In this document: in pieces, positions 1 through 9,757 of the stretch | Layout: every line of letters starts with the position of its first letter | How positions within the stretch are numbered: position 1 is the first letter of the stretch | Assembly: GCF_028767125.1 (NCBI RefSeq) | Contig: NZ_JAKCWP010000014.1 | Location: 303-43,362, forward strand | Direction of reading: 5' to 3' | Length of the DNA stretch: 43,060 nucleotides | DNA from: Chelativorans sp. YIM 93263 | GTDB taxonomy: Bacteria > Pseudomonadota > Alphaproteobacteria > Rhizobiales > Rhizobiaceae | Translations under genes and position numbers: made by a program | The notes under the pieces: generated by a model | Database searches by the model: none | What the model saw: the letters and a program-made list of their open reading frames with translations, nothing else | Told to the model about the DNA's origin: nothing

Positions 1-51
1 CATTTCCACAATCCACCTCCTTGCGGCGAATGCTGACAGTCGCATCGCTCG

Positions 52-504
52 ATGGCAATATCAGCTAATGGAGCTCGAGAATTCTTAGCCGACGATTGGC
101 CGTGGGTGCAGGAGTGGTTTCAGGACCCGCTCCTGAATCGCGAACTTGGGCCCATGGACCAGGAGTGGCTTGAGGCAATCATTGCTGAAGACAACGGAGT
201 TCAGTTGGTCGTCTCTACCGGAGGCGAGCCTGTTGCCCTTCTCGGATGTGTTTGGGTACGGATCTACTACATCCCTCTCACTATATCACTGATATAGCCG
301 TACCCCTTAGCTTGCGTGGCCAAGGGTTGGGGTCGAGGGTCTTGCAACTTGTGATGGCTTGGCCAGGGCATCCGCCGACTTCAGTGGACTGCGTTCGTAA
401 ACCCGCGCAACTACCCAGTACAATCGCTTCTTAGAAAGGCCTCTTGGCAAGACGCTGGCCTGCCTGATGGTATGATGAAATTCGAAAGATCAATCGCTAG
501 CTAA
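52..504 (+). pseudogene. GNAT-family N-acetyltransferase, frameshifted
   Basis: The product would be a GCN5-related acetyltransferase of about 150 residues, but the frame breaks twice. The first frame covers the N-terminus (MAISANGAREFLADDW onward) to about base 250. The acetyl-CoA loop, seen as YITDIAVPLSLRGQGLGSRV, lies in a second frame to about base 365. The C-terminus (QWTAFVNPRNYPVQSLL, ending KFERSIAS) returns to the first frame and stops at 504. In the first frame the middle is closed by stops near 295 and 352. The R/Q-G-x-G-S/A motif and the NPRNxxxQSLLRKAGW-like end are typical of the family. The two compensating shifts could be true decay or sequencing error. The acetylation substrate cannot be told. 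Confidence 0.7.
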
Positions 505-1039
505 TTTTGGTCCGCATCCCACTACGCGGACCTAAGAGCCGCCTGTCAGCATTCCACCCATGCCGGTCATTCCGTCGAAGGAGTTCCCTTCCCTTGATGC
601 GGCGGCGGAGTTGGGGCCGGAAGGCGTCAGTCAGCTTTCTGGATGATGTCATTGTTTAGTGGCCGTTCCGTTTGTGATCTGAGCGGACTTGCACGCCTGG
701 GCCGGAATCCGGCGAAACCATTATCGAGGATAGCCCGGCATCCGCCTAGATCAGGAGATTAAGCTCTTGCGCCTGTCATCGGGTGTTCCCGGCGCATAGC
801 CGCTGATGTCGCACAACGATAAGGCGCGGAAACCTGGCCGCAAGTGCGGTAGCCGACAGTCCGCAAGTTCTTCGGCCTCATGGTCGAGCGAGGGCTGGTG
901 GTTGGCGGCAAGCCCGCTGAGAGCAAAGAAGCAAGTTGAACCTGGTGCAATCGCAGTTCCCAGCCAGCGCCGCGCGCCATCATTGATGAGGATGACTGGC
1001 GATGGCCTTTTCAAAAAGGATTACGCCGTCTCGTACCAA
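505..1039. other. Intergenic stretch with no supportable gene
   Basis: About 535 bases between the broken GNAT gene and the OYE gene. Short open frames exist on both strands, but none shows a recognisable domain, a credible ribosome binding site or a family-like motif. A weak, AT-stemmed inverted repeat at 1006-1019 sits just downstream of the OYE stop on the minus strand, but it lacks the GC stem of a clear terminator. The stretch may be decayed sequence. Confidence 0.5.
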
Positions 1040-2143
1040 TCAGTCTGTGCCCGCATAGGTCGCGCCGGGCCAGACCTTATCCGCTGCCCGCTGGTACTGG
1101 ACCGGCCGCTCAATCTCGGCACCCAGAGCGCGGGAAGCCGACCAACCCCAATGAGGGTTGTCGAGGAAGGCGCGCCCAAGCGCGATCATGTCGGCCCTCC
1201 CCTCGGAGATGATCGCCTCGGCCTGTTTCGGCGTGGAAATGAGGCCGACGGCGCGGGTCGAAAGCCCCGCCTCGCGTTTCACGCGCTCCGCGAAAGGTAC
1301 TTGGTAACCCGGCTCGATCCTGGGGACGGCATTCGGCGTCACACCGCCGCTCGACACGCAAACAAAATCAACGCCCTCCTGCTTCAGCCGATTGGCGAAG
1401 GCCACGGCGTCCTCCAGTTCGATGCCGCCTTCTATCCAGTCGCGTCCGGTGATCCGCAGGCCGAGTGGCCGGCCCTCCGGCCAGACCGCGCGCACCGCAC
1501 GCACCACTTCGAGCGGAAAGCGCATCCGGTTCTCCACGCTGCCGCCATAGCCATCTGTGCGGTGGTTGGAAATTGAAGAGAGGAACTGGTGGAGAAGATA
1601 GCCGTGCGCCGCATGGACCTCCAGCACATCTAATCCGAGGCGCTCGGCCCGGCGCGCGGCTTCCACGTGCGCGACCTTCACGCGTTCCAGATCGGCCTCG
1701 TCCATTTCGCGCGGCACATGCCAGCCTTCACCGAAGGCGAGCGAGGATGGTGCCATTGTTGTCCAGGGGTTCTCATCCGCGCCAAGCGCGCGGCCGCCTT
1801 CCCATGGCTTGTGCGCAGAAGCCTTGCGACCCGCGTGGCCGATCTGGATGCCGAGCCGGGCCGATCCGTGCGCGCGGCAGTGGACCAGAACGCGCGCCAG
1901 CGCCTCCTCATTGGCGTCATTGTAAAGGCCGAGATCGCCATGAGTTATGCGTCCCTCCCTTTCCACGGCGGTCGCCTCGACGACCAGCAACCCCGCGCCG
2001 GATGCGCTCAGCGTTCCCAGATGAGCGAGGTGCCAATCCGTCGCCGAGCCGTCCTCCGCGCTGTACTGGCACATGGGCGAGACGACGATCCGATTGGCCA
2101 GCGTCGACTCTTTCAGTGTGAATGGCGAAAATAGAGCGCTCAA
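1040..2143 (-). CDS. NADH:flavin oxidoreductase, Old Yellow Enzyme family (YqjM-like)
   Basis: A 367-residue FMN-dependent ene-reductase of the YqjM/NamA class, a cytosolic TIM barrel that reduces activated C=C bonds with NAD(P)H. The N-terminus carries SPMCQYS, with the redox-tuning Cys25 and Tyr27 typical of YqjM-type enzymes. Also visible are HAGRK (about 103-107), the substrate-binding pair HAAH (His177, His180), and DGYGGSVENR. The length is normal. The start is TTG, supported by a GGGAG site six bases upstream; no in-frame ATG fits better. It is the last gene of the minus-strand liv/hyu operon, 40 bases after the M20 gene. Its reaction in the pathway is inferred only from position; it may reduce an unsaturated intermediate. 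Confidence 0.9.
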   Translation of the reverse strand: MSALFSPFTLKESTLANRIVVSPMCQYSAEDGSATDWHLAHLGTLSASGAGLLVVEATAVEREGRITHGDLGLYNDANEEALARVLVHCRAHGSARLGIQIGHAGRKASAHKPWEGGRALGADENPWTTMAPSSLAFGEGWHVPREMDEADLERVKVAHVEAARRAERLGLDVLEVHAAHGYLLHQFLSSISNHRTDGYGGSVENRMRFPLEVVRAVRAVWPEGRPLGLRITGRDWIEGGIELEDAVAFANRLKQEGVDFVCVSSGGVTPNAVPRIEPGYQVPFAERVKREAGLSTRAVGLISTPKQAEAIISEGRADMIALGRAFLDNPHWGWSASRALGAEIERPVQYQRAADKVWPGATYAGTD

Positions 2144-2183
2144 TTGAATCTCCCAAGCACGCGGACGAAAGGTTCGGGGAGGA

Positions 2184-3365
2184 TCAGCCGATCGCCAGAT
2201 CCTGGAAATGACGCGACATCAGCATGGCATGCATCAACGCTGCCCGCGGGGCAACCGTGGATAGCAGAATATGCTCGTGAACGGCATGAGCGCCAGCACC
2301 GTTGCAGCCGAGCCCATCGAGCACCGGCCGACCGATGGCGGCTGCGAAATTGCCATCCGAGACACCGCCGCGCGAGGTTTCGTTCATCGGCAGGCCGAGA
2401 TGCTCCGCAAGCGCCCGCGTCGCCTCATAGAGCCTGACGACCTCGGCTGAACGCATGAAAGGCGGCCGGTTCATTCCGCCCTCGACCTCCAGGCGGACAT
2501 CCTCGCCGATCGGTCGGCGCGCCAGCATCCGTGCGACGAGGCGTTCGGCCGTCGCCATGTCTTCGGCGCGTATATCGACCTCGATCCGCGCTAAATCCGG
2601 CACCACATTGGCGCGCGTCCCTCCCATAACGGTGCCAACATTGAAGGTCGCCTTTTCTTCGGTCTCGTTCATCGCCTCGATTTCCATTATGTGGCGGGCG
2701 ATCTCGTGAATGGCGCTTCGCCCGTCGGTCCGGTTACCGCCGGCATGCGAGGAAACGCCATGGGCGATGAGCGAGAAACGTGCCCAGCCCTTGCGCGCGG
2801 TGATGACGGTACCCGGCGCCTCGAAGGCGGGTTCGGGAACGAGGACAAAAGCCGCCCCGGCGGCGAGTTTTTCGATCGTCTCGCGTGAGTTTGGGCTGCC
2901 GATCTCCTCGTCTCCATTGAGATAGACCCGGATCGGGCGCGGCGGCACAAGGCCTTTCTCAACGATCCGCCGCAGGGTTTCCGTCGCCAGGTAAGAGCCG
3001 GCCTTCATGTCGAATATGCCTGGCCCGTGCAGGCGGTCGCCTTCACGCTTCACCGGCCTTTCGGCGAGCGTGCCGGCATCCCAAACCGTGTCAACATGCC
3101 CCATCATCAGTGCCGGCTGCCCCTCGCAGCCCTCGGGCGCGTACTCGATGACGAGCTGGCCGCCACAGCCATCGCGCGAGGGGATGCGGCGTATCTCGAC
3201 CGGCAATCCCGAAAACGACTGCTCGACGTGATCGAGCAGCAGGTCGATCAAATCGGGGCGATCCGATGGCGTCTCCATCTCGACCCAGCGTATGATTCCC
3301 GCGAGGAGAGCCTCGGTGTCGATCTCCTCCGCGCGCGGCAGAGCCCGTTCGAAATTCTCAGACAT
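2184..3365 (-). CDS. M20 family metallopeptidase, glutamate carboxypeptidase (CPG2)-like
   Basis: A 393-residue zinc-dependent amidohydrolase of the M20/ArgE-DapE-CPG2 superfamily. The motifs appear in order: GHVDTVW (metal His and Asp), GPGIFDMKAG (bridging Asp), NGDEEIGS (catalytic and metal Glu), VPEP (metal Glu), the dimerisation-domain SSHAG, and VHEHI near the end (metal His). The ATG at 3365 is chosen because AAGGA lies just upstream and homology begins there; it overlaps the hyuB stop by 8 bases, so translation is probably coupled. CPG2-like members hydrolyse the C-terminal glutamate of folates or N-acyl amino acids. Here it probably cleaves an amide left after ring opening by HyuAB. 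A related enzyme is encoded at 14934-16097. Confidence 0.9.
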   Translation of the reverse strand: MSENFERALPRAEEIDTEALLAGIIRWVEMETPSDRPDLIDLLLDHVEQSFSGLPVEIRRIPSRDGCGGQLVIEYAPEGCEGQPALMMGHVDTVWDAGTLAERPVKREGDRLHGPGIFDMKAGSYLATETLRRIVEKGLVPPRPIRVYLNGDEEIGSPNSRETIEKLAAGAAFVLVPEPAFEAPGTVITARKGWARFSLIAHGVSSHAGGNRTDGRSAIHEIARHIMEIEAMNETEEKATFNVGTVMGGTRANVVPDLARIEVDIRAEDMATAERLVARMLARRPIGEDVRLEVEGGMNRPPFMRSAEVVRLYEATRALAEHLGLPMNETSRGGVSDGNFAAAIGRPVLDGLGCNGAGAHAVHEHILLSTVAPRAALMHAMLMSRHFQDLAIG

Positions 3366-5088
3366 CGATCCTTCCTTGCCCCATCGGGGATATTGCTTCC
3401 GCAGGCGCTGCGTGTTCCGGAACGTCCAGGCGGTAGACGTCGCGCGCCGTTTCGGGCGAGATGAAGCCGTCATCCAGGTCGCGCCGCACCGCTTCCCGGT
3501 CGCGTTCGGCCGGAGGTCCCCAGCCGCCGCCGCCCGGTAGACGGATCTCGACCAGATCTCCGGCCTTTAGCGGAAAAGTGCTCGTCGCGCCGAGTTCGAT
3601 GAGCTCGCCATCCCGCTCGACCGTGAGCCGCGCGCTGACTCCGTCACGGCCGCCCGCGCGTCCGCGCGGAGCAAGCCGGAAGCGGTCGGAATAAAGACTG
3701 AGCGTGACATCGTTCCTGAGGATACGGAAACGCCGGAAGATACCCTGTCCGCCATTGAATTGTCCCTCTCCCCAGGAATCGCGGATCAATCCGAACCCTT
3801 CTATGCGGACATGGGGGTTGAGCTGTTCGATCGCCTCGGACGGTGTCAGCCGGCACGAGGACAGGACGTGATCGGTGGCGTGGATGGCGTCATAGCCACT
3901 TGCCGCGCCCCAGCCGCCGCCGAGCACATCGAGATGGATGGCGATGCCGCCCTCGGGCCTGTTGTGAGCAAGAAAGAAGCCCGTCGTGGAATTGGCGCCC
4001 TCGCCGGGCACACGGCCGGGCAATGCCTCGGCCAGGGCATCGTGAACGGCATCGAGAGCGCGGCAGCAGGCAGTCGCCCGCGCCCGCACGGGCGCGCCGG
4101 GCCTGGGATTGAGCACCGAGCCCTCGGGAAAGATCATGGTCAGCGGCCGGTTGCAGCCATCATTGGCCGGCATCTCGGTGTCGCCGAGAATACTGCGCAA
4201 CGCCGTCACGGCGCCGGCTGTGCTGCTGGCCAGAGGCGAGTTGAACATCGTGCGCACTTGCGGATCGGTACCGGTGAAATCGAGCGTGGCCTCATTACCC
4301 GAAATTGTGACGTTTGCGGCGATCCGGATTGGCCTGCCGGTGGGCTCGCGCCCGTCGCTGTCGAGAAAAGCCTCGCCAGCCCAGCTTCCATCCGGAATCC
4401 TGGCGATCGCGGCGCGCATGCGCCGCTCCGAATAGTCGAGCGTTTCCCGCATGGCTGTACGTAGCGTGTCCGGCCCGTATCTCTCCGCGAGTTCGCGCAC
4501 GCGCCGCGCGCCGACATCATTGGCGGCGAACTGGGCATCCATGTCGCCCATGCCGATCTCCGGCGTGCGGATATTGGCGAAGATCAGGCGTTCAATCATG
4601 CCACCATGCCAGTCGCGGTCGATATCGAGCAGCAAGGGCGGGATGACGATCCCTTCCTGGATTAGTTCATGGGCGGCCGTGTTGACGCCGGCGGAACCGC
4701 CGCCGATGTCGAGATGATGGGCGGTGCTGCCGCTCCAGCCCAGAAGCTCGCCATCGTGGAAGATCGGCGTGAACAGGATGATGTCGTTGAGATGCTGGCC
4801 GCCGCTATAGGGATCGTTCGTGAGCACAAAGCTGCGTGGCCCCACGCCGGCAAGGTCAAGCTGCTCAGCCGCGGCGGCGAAGGAAGCGCTGAGCGCGGCC
4901 GTCTGCATGGGGATCATGTCGGCTTGGGCCACGACGTTGCCTTGCGAATCGAGCAGAGCGGTAGAGCAATCGCGCGCCTCGCGGACGACGGCGGAGAAGG
5001 CGGAGCGGATGAGATTGGCCGCCATTTCGTCAGTGGCTGCCTGAAGCGCGCGCGCCAGGATCACCATCAGCGTGCGATCGGTATTCAC
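3358..5088 (-). CDS. hyuB: Hydantoinase B / oxoprolinase family protein (HyuB)
   Basis: A 576-residue beta subunit of the ATP-dependent hydantoinase/5-oxoprolinase/caprolactamase family. The N-terminal half holds the family block around NDPYSGGQHLNDI and the HHLDIGG segment. The C-terminal half holds the glycine-rich GGGGWGPP near the end. The start is GTG at 5088: it overlaps the hyuA stop as GTGA and has GGAGG five bases upstream. A longer frame reaching 5139 has no such signal. HyuB works with HyuA in the cytosol. In this family HyuA phosphorylates the cyclic amide or lactam and HyuB takes part in hydrolysis. The substrate (hydantoin, 5-oxoproline, a lactam or other) cannot be read from the sequence. 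Confidence 0.93.
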   Translation of the reverse strand: MNTDRTLMVILARALQAATDEMAANLIRSAFSAVVREARDCSTALLDSQGNVVAQADMIPMQTAALSASFAAAAEQLDLAGVGPRSFVLTNDPYSGGQHLNDIILFTPIFHDGELLGWSGSTAHHLDIGGGSAGVNTAAHELIQEGIVIPPLLLDIDRDWHGGMIERLIFANIRTPEIGMGDMDAQFAANDVGARRVRELAERYGPDTLRTAMRETLDYSERRMRAAIARIPDGSWAGEAFLDSDGREPTGRPIRIAANVTISGNEATLDFTGTDPQVRTMFNSPLASSTAGAVTALRSILGDTEMPANDGCNRPLTMIFPEGSVLNPRPGAPVRARATACCRALDAVHDALAEALPGRVPGEGANSTTGFFLAHNRPEGGIAIHLDVLGGGWGAASGYDAIHATDHVLSSCRLTPSEAIEQLNPHVRIEGFGLIRDSWGEGQFNGGQGIFRRFRILRNDVTLSLYSDRFRLAPRGRAGGRDGVSARLTVERDGELIELGATSTFPLKAGDLVEIRLPGGGGWGPPAERDREAVRRDLDDGFISPETARDVYRLDVPEHAAPAEAISPMGQGRIDV

Positions 5089-7115
5089 GAAAACCTCCGC
5101 AAGATGAGGTCGCCGGTCGTCAGGCATTCCGCTTCCCATTCTGGCGGCACAACGGTCGTCGAGGTGGGTTCCGAAAGGATCGCGGGGCCGGAAACCTTGC
5201 CGCCGACGGCGAGATCATTGCGGGCGAGCGCCTTTGCTACGAGATCGGCGCCGGCGATCGAAATGGGGACTTCCTCCGGCACATTGCCCTTGCCCGCGGG
5301 CAGCGGCGTGGAAATCCGGGCGTCGGAGCTTGCCGTCAGGCGGATACGATAGGACACGACCTCGACATCCAGCCGGGCACGAGCATATCCGTAACTTGCG
5401 CGATGCTCGTCCTCGAAGAGCCGGCGCAGTTCTTCCTTCGCTCTCGCGCGCCCTTCCGTCCAGACCGTCAGCTCGAATGCCTGCCCCACATAGCGCATGT
5501 CGAGACCGATCTCGATCCCGTAGCCCCCCTCCTCGAGGCCATAGGTCCTGGCGAGTTCGTGGCAGCGCGCACGCAGATCGTTGCAGCGCGCGGCGTCCAG
5601 GCTCGTGTCGTTCAACCCGTGAAGATCGCTCTGGGCGGCGTCGATCAAGGTATCAGCGATCAGCAGGCCGAAGGCGCTCGCCAGACCGGGCGACCACGGT
5701 ACGAGCACCCGCGTGATGCCGAGCTCGCCGGCGACCATGGCCGCGTGCAGCGGCCCGCCACCCCCATAGGCGACGAGCGTGAAATCGCGTGGATCGATGC
5801 CGCGCCCGGTCGAGACAAGCCGGACGGCCGCCGCCATGTTGCTGTTGACGAGTCGAAGCACGGCGTCCGCCGCGCGGGTCGCATCGCCCCCGCTGTCGAG
5901 CGGCGCGAGCGCGGCTTTCGCTGCGCTGCCGGAAAGCTCCATCCTGCCGCCAAAGAATTGTTGCGGCCGCAGCAGGCCGGCGATCACTTGCGCATCGGTG
6001 ACGGTCGGCCGCGTGCCGCCGCGCCCGTAGCAGACCGGGCCAGGCACGGCTCCGGCGCTTTCCGGCCCCACGGCCAGGAATCCGCCCGGGTCGATGGTGG
6101 CGATACTACCGCCGCCAGCGCCTATCGTGGCCATGTCGACCGAGGCGGTACGCACGGGCAGGCCGTCGATCTTGAGCTCCGGGACCATGCTGGGAACGAG
6201 GCCCTGCGCAATCGCGACATCCGTGCTCGTTCCGCCCATATCGAGCGTGATGACGTCCTTGATCCCGTTGCGTTCGGCGAACCACATCGCCGCGCGCACG
6301 CCGGCCGCCGGTCCTGACAGAAGCATGCGAACGGCATTGGCGCCCGCCGCGTCCGCCGGCATGGCGCCGCCATTGGATTGCATGATTTTAAGGAGGCCGT
6401 TGTAAGCATCATCACGCAGACCGGCATCGAGGAGGTGGACATAGGATTCCACGACAGGCCCGACAAAAGCGTTCACCACCGTCGTGACGCTTCGCTCGTA
6501 TTCACGAAATTCCGGCGACACTTCATGGCTCGCCGAGACCGCGACATGCGGCGCGCGTTGACGGATCATGTCCGCCAGCGCTCTCTCATGCACGGGATTG
6601 CGATAGGCGTGGATCAGGCTGATGGCGATGCCTTCCACACCTTGCGAGAGGAAGGCCTCGACCTCGCGCCAGGCAGCTTCAAGGTCGAGAGGAACGATGA
6701 TCTCGCCATCGGGACCGATGCGCTCGGGAACTTCGCGGATCATGCCGCGCCGGATCGGCGGTGCCGGGCGGCGATATTGCATGTCGTAGACGCCGTGATC
6801 GCGGTCACCCCGCCCGACAATGACCACATCGCGGAAACCGTCGGTGGTCAGAAGCCCGGCCGATGCGCCTTTGCGCATGATCAGCGCATTCGTGGCGACT
6901 GTGGAACCATGGGTGATCCCGGCGACGTCGCCGAGCGGCATGCCGGCCTCGGAGATCACCGTCAGCACTGCTTCGTGGAGGGCGTCCGGCGTGGAAGGCG
7001 TCTTGCCCGTATGCAGCCGGCCGTCGGGGCCGGACCAGACAAGGTCGGTGAAAGTGCCGCCAATCTCGACGCCGATACGGTTCGCGCCGCTGCCTCCGCC
7101 GCCGAAATGCTTCAT
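5085..7115 (-). CDS. hyuA: Hydantoinase A / oxoprolinase family protein (HyuA)
   Basis: A 676-residue alpha subunit of the ATP-dependent cyclic-amide hydrolases. The N-terminal nucleotide-binding element GVEIGGTFTDL (about 15-25) and the second phosphate loop LDMGGTSTDVA match the ASKHA-fold ATPase of N-methylhydantoinase, 5-oxoprolinase and acetone carboxylase relatives. YGGGGPLHA is also present. The start at 7115 has only a weak Shine-Dalgarno sequence and begins with a glycine-rich leader, so a slightly shorter protein is possible. It follows livG by 52 bases and overlaps hyuB by four. Linkage to an amino acid/amide importer suggests that the imported compound is its substrate, opened at the cost of ATP. 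Confidence 0.93.
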   Translation of the reverse strand: MKHFGGGGSGANRIGVEIGGTFTDLVWSGPDGRLHTGKTPSTPDALHEAVLTVISEAGMPLGDVAGITHGSTVATNALIMRKGASAGLLTTDGFRDVVIVGRGDRDHGVYDMQYRRPAPPIRRGMIREVPERIGPDGEIIVPLDLEAAWREVEAFLSQGVEGIAISLIHAYRNPVHERALADMIRQRAPHVAVSASHEVSPEFREYERSVTTVVNAFVGPVVESYVHLLDAGLRDDAYNGLLKIMQSNGGAMPADAAGANAVRMLLSGPAAGVRAAMWFAERNGIKDVITLDMGGTSTDVAIAQGLVPSMVPELKIDGLPVRTASVDMATIGAGGGSIATIDPGGFLAVGPESAGAVPGPVCYGRGGTRPTVTDAQVIAGLLRPQQFFGGRMELSGSAAKAALAPLDSGGDATRAADAVLRLVNSNMAAAVRLVSTGRGIDPRDFTLVAYGGGGPLHAAMVAGELGITRVLVPWSPGLASAFGLLIADTLIDAAQSDLHGLNDTSLDAARCNDLRARCHELARTYGLEEGGYGIEIGLDMRYVGQAFELTVWTEGRARAKEELRRLFEDEHRASYGYARARLDVEVVSYRIRLTASSDARISTPLPAGKGNVPEEVPISIAGADLVAKALARNDLAVGGKVSGPAILSEPTSTTVVPPEWEAECLTTGDLILRRFS

Positions 7116-7167
7116 GACGCCTGATCCATGATGTTCGCTATCAGTGTATGCGTGCCCAGACCGTCGT

Positions 7168-7905
7168 TCAGCTGGCCTGCTCCTCGAGCGGTTCGCCGAG
7201 ATAGGCCGAGATCACCTTGGGGTCGGCCACGATCTCCTGGGGCGTTCCCTCGGCGATCTTCTGGCCGGCGTCGATCACGAGGATACGGTCGCATACGCTG
7301 GTGACCGCTTTCATGTCGTGCTCGACCAGCCACACCGTCGTGCCCCGCTCACGCACCTTGCGAAGACAGTTGACCATTTCCTCCGTCTCGATGGGGTTGA
7401 GGCCGGCGCAAGGTTCGTCGGCGAGAAGAAGCGAGGGCCGGGTGGCATAGGCGCGCGCGATCTCCAGCTTGCGAAGCGAGCCGACGGTCAACCCCTCTGC
7501 GGTGCGGTCGGCGAGCTCCTCCAGACCGGCAATGGCAAGCGCCTCGTTCACCACGTTTTTGGGCTGGCTTCCGCCCGGCCTGCCGAACATCGCGCCCACG
7601 CGCACATTTTCCCGTACCGTTAGGGCGGGGAAGGGTTTCGATATCTGGAAGGCCCGGGCGATACCTGCCTGGTTGCGTCGATAGGTAGGCAAGCCGGAAG
7701 TATCCTCGCCCTTGAACCGGATTTCGCCTCCGGTGAGCGGGTAATAGCCGGTGATGAGATTGAACAGGGTCGACTTGCCGGCGCCATTTGGGCCAATCAG
7801 CCCGAAGATGGCACCGGCCGGTATCTCGAAATCGACGTTCTCGATGGCGGTCAGCCCGCGAAAAGACTTCGTGACTCCGCGCCCCGACAGAATGACCTCT
7901 GTCAT
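7168..7905 (-). CDS. livG: Branched-chain amino acid-type ABC transporter ATP-binding protein (LivG)
   Basis: A 245-residue ABC ATPase. Walker A is GPNGAGKST (38-46). The signature region is the degenerate [12 protein letters not shown] seen in LivG-type proteins, followed by Walker B LLLADEP and the H-loop [10 protein letters not shown]. The C-terminal extension reading [19 protein letters not shown] is typical of LivG. It pairs with LivF (13101-13859) as the cytoplasmic motor of a HAAT-family importer. Its start overlaps the livM stop as ATGA. HAAT importers also carry amides and urea-like solutes as well as Leu/Ile/Val, so the name describes the family and not the cargo. Confidence 0.93.
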   Translation of the reverse strand: MTEVILSGRGVTKSFRGLTAIENVDFEIPAGAIFGLIGPNGAGKSTLFNLITGYYPLTGGEIRFKGEDTSGLPTYRRNQAGIARAFQISKPFPALTVRENVRVGAMFGRPGGSQPKNVVNEALAIAGLEELADRTAEGLTVGSLRKLEIARAYATRPSLLLADEPCAGLNPIETEEMVNCLRKVRERGTTVWLVEHDMKAVTSVCDRILVIDAGQKIAEGTPQEIVADPKVISAYLGEPLEEQAS

Positions 7906-8882
7906 GCCCTTGCCTCCGCCTCGACCGGTTCAACCTGGTTTGCCTGGCGTTTCCGGGAGCGCAGGGCGCCGATGATGCCGCCAGGCATCAGAAGGATAAT
8001 CGCGACCACCATGGCGCCCGTGATGAGAAGGTGGATGTCGAGGAAGCGCGACAGCAGCACCTGTGTGATGAAGAGCATGACTGCGGTTCCGATGATCGGC
8101 CCAAACAGGGTGCCTATCCCACCAATCAGACAGAAGACGATCAGGTTCAGGGAGAAGTCCAGACGGAAGACGGTATAGGTCGTGAAATAGCCGACGCTGT
8201 AGCCGTAGACCGAGCCCATGATGCCGACGAGAGTGGCGGAAAGCACAAAGGCCATGATCTTGTAGCGCTCGGTCGCCACGCCCAGCATCATAGCGGTATC
8301 CTCGTCTTCACGGATCGACAGCAACGCGTAGCCGAAGCGGGAATTGCGCACCGCGATGGAGATCAGGAAGCACAGCAGGAGCAACCCGCCGAAGATGTAA
8401 TAGAAGAAATCTTCCGGGGTCGTGCCGCTGGGAACCGGTGTCTGCAAGAAGACCCCGATGCCACCCTGGAACCAGCTTACATTGTTCACCAGCTCGCCGA
8501 CGACCTGGCTCACGCCCAGCATGGCTATCGCGAAATAGATGCCCCGCAGGCGAAGAATCGGATAGGCGAGGATGGCGGCGAACAATCCGCAAATGAGGCC
8601 GGCGAGGAGGATCGGGACGATCATCGACAACGGCCCGTCGCCTAATGGGCCGAGCCTGTGCACGATATGAGCGGCGCTGAAGGCGCCCATTCCAATGAAG
8701 ACCGTGTGGCCGAAACTCCAATAGCCGGAAAAGCCACCGAGAATGTTCCACGCGATCGCCATGCCGGCGGAGAAGAAGAAGAGCTGGGCCACGCGCGTAT
8801 AGAAAGGTCCGATCCAGAGCGGCAGCAATGCCGCGGCAATGACTATGATCGCGCCGAGGACGAGAGCAAGCGTGCGGTTCAT
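7902..8882 (-). CDS. livM: Branched-chain amino acid-type ABC transporter permease (LivM)
   Basis: A 326-residue inner-membrane permease of the LivM type with repeated long hydrophobic segments, starting with [20 protein letters not shown]. The family motif around [16 protein letters not shown] is present, as is the cytoplasmic coupling region with [13 protein letters not shown]. The ATG at 8882 is preceded by GGAGA at a proper distance and overlaps the livH stop as ATGA. A longer in-frame extension to 9095 reads as arginine-rich antisense of livH and is not used. It forms the membrane channel with LivH. Confidence 0.93.
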   Translation of the reverse strand: MNRTLALVLGAIIVIAAALLPLWIGPFYTRVAQLFFFSAGMAIAWNILGGFSGYWSFGHTVFIGMGAFSAAHIVHRLGPLGDGPLSMIVPILLAGLICGLFAAILAYPILRLRGIYFAIAMLGVSQVVGELVNNVSWFQGGIGVFLQTPVPSGTTPEDFFYYIFGGLLLLCFLISIAVRNSRFGYALLSIREDEDTAMMLGVATERYKIMAFVLSATLVGIMGSVYGYSVGYFTTYTVFRLDFSLNLIVFCLIGGIGTLFGPIIGTAVMLFITQVLLSRFLDIHLLITGAMVVAIILLMPGGIIGALRSRKRQANQVEPVEAEARA

Positions 8883-9757
8883 CGGCTTTCTCCAAACGCG
8901 TTGCCGAGCAGCCCGCTGGGCCGCACCAGAAGCATCAGGACCAACACCAGGAACATGGCTGCCTGGGTGAGCGAGGGACCGATATATTGCGCCGTGAACG
9001 CATTGATCATCCCAAGAAGCAGCCCACCCACGAGCGCCCCGGCCGGACTGCCGATGCCGCCGAGCACGACGACGATGAAGGCATTGAGTGTCCATGCGAC
9101 CTCACTTGCCGCCGTGAAAGGCTGGACGATGCCGATGATGGCACCGGAAGCGCCGGCCATTGCCGCGCCAAGGCCGAAGGTGAGCCCATGTAGATTTCGC
9201 ACATTGAGCCCGGAAAGTTCGGCCGCCAGCGGCTGCTGGGCGGTCGCGCGGATCGCCCGTCCGAAATGCGTGCGAGCGAGAACCAGGGCGAGGACCACCA
9301 GCAGAACCAGGCTCGCCCCTAAGGCGACGAGCCGCACAACGTCCATACGAAGCGGACCAAGGGTCAGGCTCATGAAGCTGTATGCCGGCGTGATAGTATG
9401 CACATCCGGCCCGAATACGAGTTGCAATCCGTTGCGGGCCATCATTGCAACGCCGAAAGTGACGACCAGCGAGGCGACGAGCGAAGCACGCGAAACGGCC
9501 CATTGGATGATGGTGCGCTGATACACATAGCCGACGGCAAACAGGACCAGCCCGATCGGGATGATGGCCACAAGCGGGTCGATGCCAATCTGTCCAAAAA
9601 AGAGAAGGGCGCCATACGCTCCGGCGACCACGAAGATGCCGTGTGTCAGATTGACGATCCCGAGCACGCCAAAGACGAGCGAGAAGCCAACGGCAGCGAG
9701 CGAGTAAATACCTCCCAAAACGAGGCCGTTCAGCACTGTTTGGAGAAAGAGCGTCAT
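8879..9757 (-). CDS. livH: Branched-chain amino acid-type ABC transporter permease (LivH)
   Basis: A 292-residue LivH-type permease. The N-terminus TVLNGLVLGGIYSLAAVGFS and the following GVLGIVNLTHG are diagnostic of the family. About eight hydrophobic segments follow, and VVLGGIGSPAGALVGG is the conserved coupling-loop region. The ATG overlaps the stop of the upstream NodB-fold gene by four bases (ATGA). It works with LivM, LivG, LivF and the periplasmic binding protein at 11848-13071. Confidence 0.93.
   Translation of the reverse strand: MTLFLQTVLNGLVLGGIYSLAAVGFSLVFGVLGIVNLTHGIFVVAGAYGALLFFGQIGIDPLVAIIPIGLVLFAVGYVYQRTIIQWAVSRASLVASLVVTFGVAMMARNGLQLVFGPDVHTITPAYSFMSLTLGPLRMDVVRLVALGASLVLLVVLALVLARTHFGRAIRATAQQPLAAELSGLNVRNLHGLTFGLGAAMAGASGAIIGIVQPFTAASEVAWTLNAFIVVVLGGIGSPAGALVGGLLLGMINAFTAQYIGPSLTQAAMFLVLVLMLLVRPSGLLGNAFGESR

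Noticed and set aside
1006-1019. Inverted repeat downstream of the OYE gene as a terminator
   Set aside because: The stem is almost all A/T with a two-base loop and no T-tract, so it is too weak to call.
806-1576. Long plus-strand open frame of 256 codons
   Set aside because: Most of it is antisense to the OYE gene, composition is arginine/proline-rich, and there is no ribosome site or domain.
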